Made by a program: the position numbers and the translations under genes. 11,061 nt of DNA from contig JAITJP010000299.1 of the NCBI GenBank assembly GCA_031278835.1, positions 1 to 11,061 of the forward strand. Direction: 5' to 3'. The notes under the pieces were generated by a model, which was not told where the DNA came from, ran no database searches, and was given only the letters and a program-made list of their open reading frames with translations. Below, in pieces: positions 1 through 6,189 of this stretch; position 1 is the first letter of the stretch, and each line of letters opens with the position of its first letter. This stretch comes from Deltaproteobacteria bacterium (GTDB lineage Bacteria; Desulfobacterota; Desulfarculia; Adiutricales; Adiutricaceae).

Positions 1-340
1 CCAGGAAAAAAAACATTTTCCGGCCAGCTTGGCCCCAAACTCTCTCTTTGAGGCTTTAAGCCACTAAAGCCGACCAAGCCGGCCGGCTTGGCCAGCTTGG
101 CCTTACAAATCGCGCCAAAGGTTCCCAAAGACATGATCCCATAATCCAGCCTTAATTTAAAGACCTTGGCCCCTCTCCCCCAAAGCACCAAGGGCCGAAC
201 AAAGATTGGCCTCCCAGACCAGGGCCCGGGAGGCCCAACTCCAAAAAAGCCGAAACAAAAGTCTTTTTCAAGAGCCCCGGCTCGGCCTAGCCGCTTGGCC
301 AAAACCCTTTCGGCCAAAATAATCCCAATTTTTTTTTCCG
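1..340. other. Spacer rich in GGCC, no supportable gene
   Basis: No credible coding frame is present. The most marked elements are an 18-bp palindrome at 74-91 and two copies of GGCCAGCTTGGCC. The open frame on the plus strand near 166-378 runs into the end of the PuuD-like gene on the opposite strand and has no family resemblance. Confidence 0.55.
22..102. repeat. 18-bp perfect palindrome and 13-bp direct repeat
   Basis: CCAAGCCGGCCGGCTTGG at 74-91 is its own reverse complement. GGCCAGCTTGGCC occurs at 22-34 and again at 90-102, overlapping the palindrome's right edge by two bases. All are built from GGCC cores. No T-run follows, so a terminator role for the PuuD-like gene is not evident. 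Confidence 0.7.
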
Positions 341-1138
341 CTAACCAAGCTCGGCGCAGGCCTCAACGAAGGCCATAAATAGCGCCTTAGCCATTTTGTC
401 GTTATGGGCCAAGGCTTCGGGATGCCACTGCACGGCCATGGCCCAGGGCTGGGCGAGGTGCTCCAAGACCTCAATTAAACCGTCCGGGCTGTGACCGGTG
501 GCCAAGAGTTCCTTAGCCACGTTTTTGGCCGCCTGATGGTGCCCGCTATTGACGGCAATCTTGGTCGAGCCGCAAATTTTGGCCAGTTTGGAATCCTTTC
601 GCAAAATAACCTCATGGCTGGTTTTTTTTCTTGACGAAATTTGCTGATGGACCAAGGCATTGGGATATTGGCTGGGAATGTCGTCCCAGAGATCGCCGCC
701 CAGATAAACATTCATCAATTGCAGACCGCGGCAGACGCCCAAAATGGGTTTTTTGGCCTCCAAGGCCGCCTTTAACAGGGCCGCTTCCCAAAAATCCCTA
801 TCGCGGTCCATTTCCCTGACACTGTCAGTGCCGTCCTCGTCGGTTAACAAAACGTCGCCGCCCCCGGTCAACATTAATCCCTGGGCTTTTTCCAATAAGG
901 CCTGGGCCCTGTCCATCAAAGGCTCAATCTGACGGGGTGGATTTTGGGCGTAACCTCGGCCTTCAAAAAACTTCTGGCCCTCACCGGTATAGGCACCCAC
1001 CACCAAGGGTAAACCCCCGGCCCGATAGACGGCGTCACAATATTGATAGGAGAGCCTAACCTGGGCCAAATGTTTGCCATTCCAGTCAGAGGTAAAACGT
1101 TGCGAGGCCGTGACAATAATTAAGGGATATGAACTCAT
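341..1138 (-). CDS. Class I glutamine amidotransferase-like hydrolase (peptidase C26, PuuD-like)
   Basis: This 265-residue protein matches the gamma-glutamyl-gamma-aminobutyrate hydrolase (PuuD) branch of the class I amidotransferases, cytosolic enzymes that cleave gamma-glutamyl amides. Visible marks are a GGGDV turn at residues 92-96, the nucleophile elbow GVCRGLQ with Cys136, an NSGHHQ segment at 197-202 where the family usually has NSxHHQ, and VQWHPE with the catalytic His239 and Glu241. The whole triad is present and the length is normal for the family (about 250 residues), so it should be active. The ATG at 1138 follows AGCGG at very short spacing, so the ribosome site is weak. It lies 28 bases downstream of the MaoC-like gene on the same strand, suggesting co-transcription. 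No other putrescine-pathway gene is nearby, so the substrate is uncertain: it could act on gamma-glutamyl-GABA or on another gamma-glutamyl compound. The family call is firm and the exact substrate is not. Confidence 0.9.
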   Translation of the reverse strand: MSSYPLIIVTASQRFTSDWNGKHLAQVRLSYQYCDAVYRAGGLPLVVGAYTGEGQKFFEGRGYAQNPPRQIEPLMDRAQALLEKAQGLMLTGGGDVLLTDEDGTDSVREMDRDRDFWEAALLKAALEAKKPILGVCRGLQLMNVYLGGDLWDDIPSQYPNALVHQQISSRKKTSHEVILRKDSKLAKICGSTKIAVNSGHHQAAKNVAKELLATGHSPDGLIEVLEHLAQPWAMAVQWHPEALAHNDKMAKALFMAFVEACAELG

Positions 1139-1166
1139 AAACCGCTATGCTCAAAAATAAAAAAAA

Positions 1167-1604
1167 TCAACTTTTGCTTGGCATGACTTTGGGTAAGCGC
1201 TGCATGACCAAGCAATGCCCATCCACCACCACCAGGCCTTTTTGATTAACGACCGTGGCTTTAAGCTTAATTTTCTGGCTTTTTTCTTCTTTTTCCAAGA
1301 CTTCCAGCCTGACCGTGACCGTGTCCTCGGGAAAGACCGGGGACTTAAAGTCAAAACTCTGGCTAAGAAAAATGGTTCCCAAACCCGGCAATTGGCTGCC
1401 CATCAAGGCCGAGATCAAAGAAACCGAGATCATCCCATGGGCCACGCAGCGCCTAAAAAACGATCCCGATTGGGCGTACTCCTCGTCAAAGTGAATGGGA
1501 TTGTCATCGTCGGTAACCCTGGCAAACTCGCGAATAAGCTCCTTGGAAATGACCGTGGTCTTCTCGGCCACCTGACCAACATAGATTTCCTCAAACTTTG
1601 GCAT
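1167..1604 (-). CDS. MaoC-like (R)-specific enoyl-CoA hydratase, hotdog fold
   Basis: This is a 145-residue single-domain hotdog protein of the MaoC/PhaJ type, which hydrates trans-2-enoyl-CoA to (R)-3-hydroxyacyl-CoA. The hydratase signature is clear: TDDDNPIH at 31-38 with the likely catalytic pair Asp33 and His38, followed by HFDEEYA and then VAHGM at 54-58. The length is normal for single-domain MaoC proteins. I chose the ATG at 1604 over an in-frame GTG at 1616 because GGGAG sits five bases before the ATG, whereas the GTG would lie inside that ribosome-binding stretch. The stop is 28 bases before the PuuD-like gene, so the two are probably one transcription unit. Possible roles are fatty-acid or polyhydroxyalkanoate metabolism, or acyl-CoA degradation. 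Neighbours do not decide among these, as no synthase or thiolase lies in the window. Confidence 0.88.
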   Translation of the reverse strand: MPKFEEIYVGQVAEKTTVISKELIREFARVTDDDNPIHFDEEYAQSGSFFRRCVAHGMISVSLISALMGSQLPGLGTIFLSQSFDFKSPVFPEDTVTVRLEVLEKEEKSQKIKLKATVVNQKGLVVVDGHCLVMQRLPKVMPSKS

Positions 1605-1609
1605 AATAG

Positions 1610-1620
1610 CTCCCACCCCC
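1610..1620 (-). promoter_or_regulatory. Ribosome-binding site deciding the MaoC-like start
   Basis: Read on the minus strand, GGGGGTGGGAG precedes CTATT and then ATG at 1604. The GGGAG core is five bases from the ATG, a normal distance. The in-frame GTG at 1616 overlaps this G-rich run and therefore has no usable site of its own. Confidence 0.6.
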
Positions 1621-1783
1621 AGATATAAAAATTACAAAAAATTCACAAAACCAAGGCCAATAAAAGGCCACAAGGTAAAACTTTTTCTAAAACCGAGGCT
1701 AAAAGCGCCCTTAAAAAAAATCAAAAGCTCAACTGAATCAAAACATAAAAATTTTCAGACCAATAGTTAATTCTCATCTTTTA

Positions 1784-1829
1784 GGTTTAACTAAACCAAA
1801 AAGTTTAGCTTAAAATTAACTTTTAAACT
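1784..1829. repeat. AT-rich inverted repeats just past the membrane-protein gene
   Basis: GGTTTA and TAAACC flank a two-base centre at 1784-1797. A second pair, AGTTTA (1802-1807) and TAAACT (1824-1829), overlaps the stop codon of the upstream gene. On the minus strand the second pair is followed by CTTTTTGG, so it could act as a weak terminator, but the stem is only six AT-rich pairs with a 16-base loop. I treat it as a repeat cluster of uncertain role. Confidence 0.3.
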
Positions 1830-2673
1830 AAAAGGGATCTCCGGACGTTGGTATTGGTAAGCCATCTAAAATAAAAAAGGCCATGTTACCCCTAATCTGG
1901 TCTAGATATAAACTATGAGTACCATCGCCCAATTGAAAATTGACCAGATCGCCTGGAACCATAACCCTGGCTTCCCGGCGCCCGCTATCGGCGTAACGAA
2001 TCCTGACGGTCACCTCACGATCGAGACTGTTTAAATCGACCAAAGACAAAACGGCTTGTCCGTTATAGGCGGCCTTGTTTTCCATGGCCCTTAAAGTAAA
2101 CCGTTCTCGGTTTTGGCCCGGGCCCACCCTGGCCGGACTGGGCTCATCAAGGCTCTCCGGAGCCCGGGGAACCCTGGCTTCCAAGGCCAAATCCCTCCCA
2201 TCGCTCTCAGCCTGGCCCGCCGATTGGGGGCTTTGGCCAGCGGGGCTTTGGCCAGGGGGGCTTTGACTCGGGGCCTGGCCGGCGGGGCTGTGGTCAGGGG
2301 GGCTTGGGTCTAACCTTGGGCCGGTGGGGTTTTGACTCGGGGCCTGGGCGGCCTTTTGGGCGGCGTCCTGGTTGCCTTGGCCCTGGGCCAAGCTTTCTTT
2401 CAAGAGGGCCAGTTCCTCTCGGGTGGCCTTTAGATCTTCCTCGGCCAAGATGAGCTTTTCCCGCAGGGAGTAATTTTCCAGCTCTATCCTACTGTTCTTG
2501 GTGGCCGTGTCGCTTCGGCCGTGATCGTAACTAAAATACCAGACCAAGCCGCATAAAAGGAGCAAAGCCACTAGGCGGACCAATTTTTCCAGCCTACGAA
2601 AGCCCCTTCCCTCTGATTTGGGTTCATTTCTCCTAAAGGGAGATTTGCCGATATTTATGTCTGGTATTTGCAT
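1828..2673 (-). CDS. Unrecognised single-pass membrane protein with coiled coil and Pro/Ser/Gln linker
   Basis: I do not recognise this 281-residue protein. It begins with a basic, hydrophilic segment (residues 1-30), followed by one hydrophobic helix at about 31-48 (LVRLVALLLLCGLVWYF), which suggests an N-in, C-out inner-membrane anchor with the rest in the periplasm. Residues about 60-97 are rich in Leu, Glu and Lys in a coiled-coil pattern. Residues about 105-155 are a low-complexity linker of repeated SPPGQ, SPAGQ and SPQ units encoded by imperfect 15-base DNA repeats. Residues about 190-281 look like a compact beta-rich domain with alternating hydrophobic residues and no Cys pair or catalytic motif I can name. 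The ATG at 2673 has only a weak GAG-type ribosome site. The overall shape suits an envelope structural or adaptor protein, but that is inference from architecture. The neighbours, a hydratase gene downstream and a dual receiver upstream, give no functional hint. Confidence 0.8.
   Translation of the reverse strand: MQIPDINIGKSPFRRNEPKSEGRGFRRLEKLVRLVALLLLCGLVWYFSYDHGRSDTATKNSRIELENYSLREKLILAEEDLKATREELALLKESLAQGQGNQDAAQKAAQAPSQNPTGPRLDPSPPDHSPAGQAPSQSPPGQSPAGQSPQSAGQAESDGRDLALEARVPRAPESLDEPSPARVGPGQNRERFTLRAMENKAAYNGQAVLSLVDLNSLDREVTVRIRYADSGRREARVMVPGDLVNFQLGDGTHSLYLDQIRGNMAFFILDGLPIPTSGDPF
2227..2347. repeat. Imperfect 15-bp tandem repeats and a 17-bp direct repeat in the linker coding region
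   Basis: GGGGCTTTGGCCAG occurs at 2227-2240 and 2242-2255, with a diverged third copy at 2257-2270, a 15-base period that keeps the reading frame. TTTGACTCGGGGCCTGG occurs exactly at 2262-2278 and again at 2331-2347, 69 bases (23 codons) apart. The repeats encode the SPxGQ-like linker of the membrane protein, so slippage would change linker length without breaking the frame. Confidence 0.8.
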
Positions 2674-2907
2674 GGAGCTTCTCGAAAGGCTTAGCCTAAA
2701 AGAACTTTTGGGTAAAATGGTTAAAAGGGCCCCGAGGCCGCCATGGCTTTGGTCGTAAGTTTTTTACGGCCAAGGGATTTTGGCTAGCCAATTAAGGCCA
2801 AGCCCTTTTTTATTTGGCCCGTAGACGGGTCAAATAGGCTCCAGGAGGCCTTTGGGCGACGCCCCTGGGGGGTGTAAAGTAGGCTCAAAGGCCCACGGGG
2901 CTCTCAG

Positions 2908-2921
2908 GGCCCCTAGGGGCC
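2908..2921. repeat. 14-bp perfect GC palindrome
   Basis: GGCCCCTAGGGGCC is its own reverse complement and is followed on the plus strand by TTTTC. As RNA it would form a short GC stem with a CTAG loop. No gene ends just before it on the plus strand, so a terminator role has no obvious client and it may simply be one of the many GGCC-centred palindromes here. Confidence 0.5.
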
Positions 2922-3022
2922 TTTTCTGGGCAAGCCCCGGGCCAGGAAAATTCGGCCCGAGTCGCCGAGAAACTTAAGCGTAAATAGAAACTTAAGTTTG
3001 GTTAAAAATGACAAGCCGTCAA

Positions 3023-3057
3023 CAAAAAGTGCCCTCAGACCAAGAATCAGGGGCACT
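3023..3057 (-). terminator. Rho-independent terminator, minus strand
   Basis: On the minus strand AGTGCCC (3057-3051) pairs with GGGCACT (3034-3028) around a 16-base loop, and the stem is followed directly by TTTTGTTG. This GC-containing stem plus T-run is the best intrinsic-terminator shape in the window. It lies about 165 bases beyond the stop of the dual-receiver gene, implying a long 3' untranslated region or a separate small transcript ending here. An extra G beside the right arm permits a one-base bulge extension. Confidence 0.6.
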
Positions 3058-3184
3058 GGAACATAGAATTAGGTTTTTTACCAGAACCAACAAACCATTA
3101 GGGCCTTTGGAAGCGTTTTTTTAGTCCGGGCCTACTTTTGTTACCTTTTCGCCTCCGTAAAGGGGTTTACTTAAAGGGCCTTAA

Positions 3185-3214
3185 GGTCAAGGGCCTAATC
3201 TAAGGCCCTTGACC
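3185..3214. repeat. 11-bp perfect inverted repeat after the dual-receiver gene
   Basis: GGTCAAGGGCC (3185-3195) and GGCCCTTGACC (3204-3214) are perfect reverse complements around an eight-base centre, TAATCTAA. The hairpin begins nine bases past the stop codon of the dual-receiver gene. No T-run follows on either strand, so it is more likely a 3'-end stabilising or pausing stem-loop than a classical terminator. The proper terminator candidate lies further on. Confidence 0.65.
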
Positions 3215-3222
3215 AAAGGGTC

Positions 3223-4137
3223 TTAGATAATCAGGCCCAGGGAAATGCGGGCCAAGAACTCGTTTAGGGAAGTGGGCGAGGCCGGCTTTTGGAGACAATC
3301 GTCCACGCCGTTTCCCGGGGTCATGACCGAGGCGATCCGATCCAGGTTGGCCGTGCAAATGACAAAGTAGATCGGGGTAATCTTGTGGACAAACTTAACT
3401 TCCTTACAAAAGTCCACGCCGGTTTTACCCTCATCGAGCTCGTAGTCGCTTATGATGATCCTGGGTTTTTCATTGGTAACCAAGGTCACGGCGTCATTGA
3501 TGTTGGAAGCGGCCAAGACTACGAAATTACTGTCTTCCAAGAACTTTTTTAAGAGTTCCCTTTGATAGGCCGAATCCGATAGGATTAAAGCCCGTCTGGC
3601 TTGATTGGAGACGGGGGTGTTCAGAAGATAGCAAATGAGTTTTTGGGCGTTATTAAGGCGGGTCTTGCACCTGGTCAAACGGGAGTTTAATAACTCGAGT
3701 TTGGCCTCGTCAACCGTTTCCATGGCTAGCCTAAGTCTGGAGGGCCCGCTTACGGCCCTTTTGACATAGTTTAAAAAGACCACCGGCTCAATGTCGTGAG
3801 CGATAAAGGCCTGAGCCCCCTCGTTTATGGCCATAAGGACGTTTTCCCGATCGGCCGGGGGATCGCCGTCCACGAAAATAAAGGCTATTTTTGGCTTTTT
3901 ATCGGAAACTTCCTGCAGGATCTTAACGCTAAGGGCGTCCTCGGCGTGAAAATCCATGACCACCAGATCGGGAGCGGCTTCAATGATGGCCTGGGCCTGG
4001 GCCTCCAAGTTCTGGGCCGGATCCGGAGCCGTACCCTCAATGACGGTAAATTTGTCCGCTATGTGCCCAGATATAACGGCTCGATGATCTTCATTGGCTA
4101 TCATCAAGAGTATTTTTACGTTTAAATTTGTAACCAA
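3223..4137 (-). CDS. Dual-receiver response regulator-like protein (degenerate REC, helical linker, canonical REC)
   Basis: This 304-residue cytoplasmic protein has two receiver-like domains and no DNA-binding or enzymatic output domain. Domain 1 (about 7-128) keeps the acidic pair Glu16-Asp17 and Asp62 (VVMDF), but has neither the Ser/Thr after beta-4 (FVDGD instead) nor the conserved Lys before the last helix (AHDIEP), so it is probably phosphorylation-impaired or atypical. Residues about 138-172 form a charged helical, possibly coiled-coil linker. Domain 2 (about 182-300) has Asp188, phosphoacceptor Asp231 (IISDYEL), Thr262 and Lys284-Pro285, a complete receiver site. The start is TTG at 4137: an in-frame TAG at 4162-4164 blocks any start further upstream, a GGGGG site lies seven bases before the TTG, and the next Met is residue 12, already inside beta-1. 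It is likely a phosphorelay intermediate or protein-interaction switch served by the kinase at 6189-8366, though the AAA-ATPase-like gene lies between them. Confidence 0.85.
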   Translation of the reverse strand: MVTNLNVKILLMIANEDHRAVISGHIADKFTVIEGTAPDPAQNLEAQAQAIIEAAPDLVVMDFHAEDALSVKILQEVSDKKPKIAFIFVDGDPPADRENVLMAINEGAQAFIAHDIEPVVFLNYVKRAVSGPSRLRLAMETVDEAKLELLNSRLTRCKTRLNNAQKLICYLLNTPVSNQARRALILSDSAYQRELLKKFLEDSNFVVLAASNINDAVTLVTNEKPRIIISDYELDEGKTGVDFCKEVKFVHKITPIYFVICTANLDRIASVMTPGNGVDDCLQKPASPTSLNEFLARISLGLII

Positions 4138-4144
4138 CTTAGAA

Positions 4145-4149
4145 CCCCC
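4145..4149 (-). promoter_or_regulatory. GGGGG ribosome-binding site before a TTG start
   Basis: A GGGGG run (minus strand) ends seven bases before the TTG at 4137. The CheY-like gene has the same GGGGG run at the same seven-base spacing, which supports both start choices. Confidence 0.5.
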
Positions 4150-4204
4150 AGCAATATCTTGCTAAAAAAAACGATTTACTTAAGCTAAGTAACCGCGTCT
4201 AATC

Positions 4205-4213
4205 ATTATCACA
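4205..4213 (-). promoter_or_regulatory. Possible extended -10 promoter for the dual-receiver gene
   Basis: The minus strand reads TGTGATAAT, a five-of-six match to the -10 hexamer (GATAAT) preceded by the TGn extension. No clear -35 hexamer lies at 16-18 bases, which extended -10 promoters can tolerate. It would give a leader of about 60 bases. The region is AT-rich, so chance matches are common. Confidence 0.3.
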
Positions 4214-4401
4214 AAAATATACGACTTAAAGCTAAAAAAAACTGAGTTTTTTAAAAATTTATAAAATTTGGCCTATAATTTAAAAAGCCTTCAATCAAAG
4301 TTATTTCCGGGCCCGGTCATGAGCCAATGGCTTTGGGCCGCCGGACTTATATTTATTTTTATGCGGCCTTTGTTAGTTTTTAGGTGATTAAGTAACGGTT
4401 A

Positions 4402-4530
4402 GTTCCTTTTAAAATTGAAAAAAAACCTGGTCCCGTCGGGGGCTTCAAAGCTAAGGTCATAGTCTTCTTGGCCCTTGGCGGCTTGGCTTTTGATTTCCTG
4501 TCTGGCCCTAGACCAGGTTGACCCTGGCGG
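4402..4530 (-). pseudogene. Possible coding remnant in frame with the AAA-ATPase-like gene
   Basis: Beyond the TGA of the AAA-ATPase-like gene and a second in-frame stop (TAG at 4531-4533), the same frame stays open for 43 codons until TAA at 4399-4401. The translation has natural-looking composition (for example QEDYDLSFEAPDGTRFFF) and uses GCC, GGC, GAC and CCC codons as the neighbouring genes do. It has no start codon, so it cannot be an independent gene. It may be the tail of a formerly longer protein, either the AAA-ATPase-like one after an internal deletion or an unrelated gene. I do not recognise it as part of a DUF1703 nuclease domain. A 43-codon open frame can also arise by chance. 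Confidence 0.3.
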
Positions 4531-4554
4531 CTAGGTGGCTATCAGGGTTTTACT

Positions 4555-5727
4555 TCATTCTAGGCCCAATATAAGCTTGTCAATACCTTGCCTGACCTCC
4601 AGGTTGGGTAATTTAAGAAAATACTCCGCGCTTCCAGTCTTTTCATCGACCCAATCCACGGTTAGGTAGCCACTTTGAAATAATATAGGTAAAGGCTCTA
4701 AACTTTTGTCAAGTTCCAGCACGTTAGTGTTTTCGGTAATAGATTCTTTAGCCTTAAAAGATTTAAGGTCTCTAAAAACGCTAGTTTTAAGTTGTTTTAC
4801 CAGAAAACTCGGCATCCCGTCCGATTGAATCCAGTAATAATCAAAACGATTGTTATCAAAAGCCTTAATAATGGACCAGGGATTTAAAAGGCGCCTTTGG
4901 CCGTCCCAGCTATAGCCGTCATACCAGTCTAAAAATAATTGCCTTAAATCCGATACCGTGGCATCTGGTGACATTGAGCCTTGGGATATCATTATCTTCA
5001 GCATGTTTTCCATATTCTCAGGGAACAATTTATCAAATTCTTGAAGGGTAAAACCGCAAATAGCGGCGTATTCCTCAAAAAAAGTCAAATCAAAGATGTT
5101 ATTTAAAGCTGAATCAAAAGTTGATGGGCTGAATCTGCTTTCCCCGGTAAGTAAAGTAAAACCGCGCTGATTGTCTTTAGCTTTAAGGACGTCATAGAAA
5201 GTGTTTAGGGTTTTTCGAATATCATCGGCTAATTTGAGGTTTTCGATTTGATTTGTGATTGGGGCGACATACTCATCGATTAAAACGGCCACATTTCGAT
5301 TATATTTAGCGTAAAGCTCATCAAAAATAGACTTAAAAACCTCGGAGGGGTTAGAGCCGTTTAAGGTCAAAGCTTCTTTTTCGGCTATCGAATTAAGGGC
5401 AGTAATTAGTCCGCTTTTTACCGCCTTGGGGCTTTTTGAGTCAAGATCATTTAAGCTCAGACGAATTACGGGATTTGGGCTCCAATCATAATCGGAGCCG
5501 TCAATCCAAAGCCCTTTAAAAAGTTCCCGATGGCCTCTTAAAATATGTTCCAAGGTATCGACAAGCAGGGTCTTGCCAAATCCTCGCGGCCTGGACAAAA
5601 AATAAGACCAGGGACCTTGGCAGAGATGGTATAAAAGCTCGGTTTTGTCGACGTAAAGATAGTTTTTCTCACGGATTAGGCGGAAGTCGGTAACTCCGAT
5701 AGGCATTTGTTTTAGGGGTTCGGACAT
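4555..5727 (-). CDS. AAA-ATPase-like protein, C-terminal nuclease domain missing
   Basis: This 390-residue protein belongs to the AAA-ATPase-like family (PF09820 type) usually fused to a C-terminal PD-(D/E)XK nuclease-like domain (DUF1703, PF08011). Family marks in order: the N-terminal PIGVTDFRLIREKNYLYVDKT segment, Walker A RPRGFGKT at 46-53, a Walker B-like VLIDEY at 148-153, LLTGESRFS at 192-200, LNNIFDLTF at 208-216, WYDGYSWDG at 268-276, and LPILFQSGYLTV near 346-357. It stops just after YFLKLPNLEVR, where the nuclease domain normally begins; full-length relatives have about 520-580 residues. After DEY the usual acidic residue is Val154 (DEYVAPI). The function of the family is not established, and roles in mobile or conflict systems are only suspected. 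Lower GC and scarce GGCC compared with its neighbours suggest horizontal transfer. The ATG at 5727 has no good ribosome site. Confidence 0.88.
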   Translation of the reverse strand: MSEPLKQMPIGVTDFRLIREKNYLYVDKTELLYHLCQGPWSYFLSRPRGFGKTLLVDTLEHILRGHRELFKGLWIDGSDYDWSPNPVIRLSLNDLDSKSPKAVKSGLITALNSIAEKEALTLNGSNPSEVFKSIFDELYAKYNRNVAVLIDEYVAPITNQIENLKLADDIRKTLNTFYDVLKAKDNQRGFTLLTGESRFSPSTFDSALNNIFDLTFFEEYAAICGFTLQEFDKLFPENMENMLKIMISQGSMSPDATVSDLRQLFLDWYDGYSWDGQRRLLNPWSIIKAFDNNRFDYYWIQSDGMPSFLVKQLKTSVFRDLKSFKAKESITENTNVLELDKSLEPLPILFQSGYLTVDWVDEKTGSAEYFLKLPNLEVRQGIDKLILGLE

Positions 5728-5783
5728 GTTTGGCCCAGGCTTTTGGGAAAAAAAAGTTGCTTTGATTTTTTACTCAATAGACT

Positions 5784-5813
5784 ATTTTACCATAACACCT
5801 TTACTTATAACAA
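5784..5813 (-). promoter_or_regulatory. Possible sigma-70-type promoter for the AAA-ATPase-like gene
   Basis: On the minus strand TTGTTA (5813-5808) and TAAAAT (5789-5784) are 18 bases apart, four- and five-of-six matches to the -35 and -10 consensus. Transcription would start about 50 bases before the ATG. An own promoter would fit an independently acquired gene, but AT-rich surroundings raise the chance of a false match. Confidence 0.35.
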
Positions 5814-5830
5814 AAATTTACATGGCTTTC

Positions 5831-5870
5831 AAAAATCTTCCAAGTTTTTAAAAAATCTTCCAAGTTTTCA
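5831..5870. repeat. 20-bp tandem direct repeat, two copies
   Basis: Two adjacent 20-base units beginning AAAAATCTTCCAAGTTTT fill 5831-5850 and 5851-5870 and differ at one position (T or C at the 19th base). The unit is not a multiple of three and lies outside any credible gene, so it is probably a replication-slippage product. Confidence 0.85.
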
Positions 5871-6129
5871 AATAAATTATCCGCGGCGATATTTTTCCTG
5901 GGAAAGATTAAAATAAAGCCGAATTTAGGGAGGTAAAAACTTAGATGAGTTAGCCAAAAATTTTTTTTTAGTTTTAAGCCCGGTGACCAAAGCATGGTCT
6001 CGGAAGTCAAAATCTTAGAAAAGGGCCAGGGTAACAAAAAAAAACAGGCCACCAGTAATCGATAAAAAAAACCATTACGGGCGAGAAAAGTTTAACTTAA
6101 ATAAGTAAAAATTTATGGGCAACCAAGGC

Positions 6130-6189
6130 CAGGCTTTGGTGAACCATAGGCCTGCCATCGAAAAGCCAAGGGCTTAAAACCTGGCCCTT
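6130..6189 (-). terminator. Two stem-loops at the end of the kinase gene, possible terminator
   Basis: On the minus strand AAGGGC and GCCCTT (arms at 6184-6189 and 6168-6173) form a six-pair stem overlapping the stop codon, followed by GGCTTTTCG. A second hairpin, ACCAAAGCCTG against CAGGCCTATGGT (6130-6154, two-base loop, one bulge and one mismatch), follows and leads into an AT-rich run. Neither has the clean T-run of a textbook terminator, so read-through into the downstream gene is possible. Confidence 0.35.

Larger units (their letters stand above)
2674..3222. other. 549-base spacer, GC-rich and full of GGCC palindromes
   Basis: I see no credible gene on either strand. The spacer contains the 12-bp palindrome TTGGCTAGCCAA near 2770-2781, the 14-bp palindrome GGCCCCTAGGGGCC at 2908-2921, a terminator-like hairpin at 3023-3057 and an 11-bp inverted repeat at 3185-3214. 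By hand count about 17 GGCC sites fall here. A promoter for the membrane-protein gene at 2673 is expected but I could not point to a convincing one. Confidence 0.6.
4138..4554. other. 417-base spacer holding a promoter candidate and a coding remnant
   Basis: No complete gene is visible. The part next to the dual-receiver gene (4138-4270) is very AT-rich with a possible extended -10 site. The part nearer the AAA-ATPase-like gene holds a 43-codon open stretch (4402-4530) that looks like degraded coding sequence. Confidence 0.5.
5728..6188. other. 461-base AT-rich spacer
   Basis: No credible gene is present; the one open frame of over 80 codons here is low-complexity and overlaps a tandem repeat. 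The spacer holds the promoter candidate for the AAA-ATPase-like gene, a 20-base tandem repeat, homopolymer A and T runs, and stem-loops next to the end of the kinase gene. Confidence 0.55.

Noticed and set aside
166..378. 70-codon open frame on the plus strand at the left end
   Set aside because: Basic, Pro/Arg-rich translation typical of a shadow of GGCC-rich DNA; it overlaps the end of the PuuD-like gene antisense.
1605..1616. Longer MaoC-like protein from the GTG at 1616
   Set aside because: The GTG overlaps the G-rich ribosome-binding run, while the ATG at 1604 has GGGAG at five bases and gives the usual family N terminus.
5831..5870. CRISPR-like repeat
   Set aside because: Only two directly adjacent 20-bp units with no spacer between them, and no cas genes in the window.
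5801..6052. 83-codon open frame on the minus strand in the AT-rich spacer
   Set aside because: Low-complexity translation rich in Phe, Leu and Lys, overlaps a 20-bp tandem repeat that is not a multiple of three, and resembles no family.
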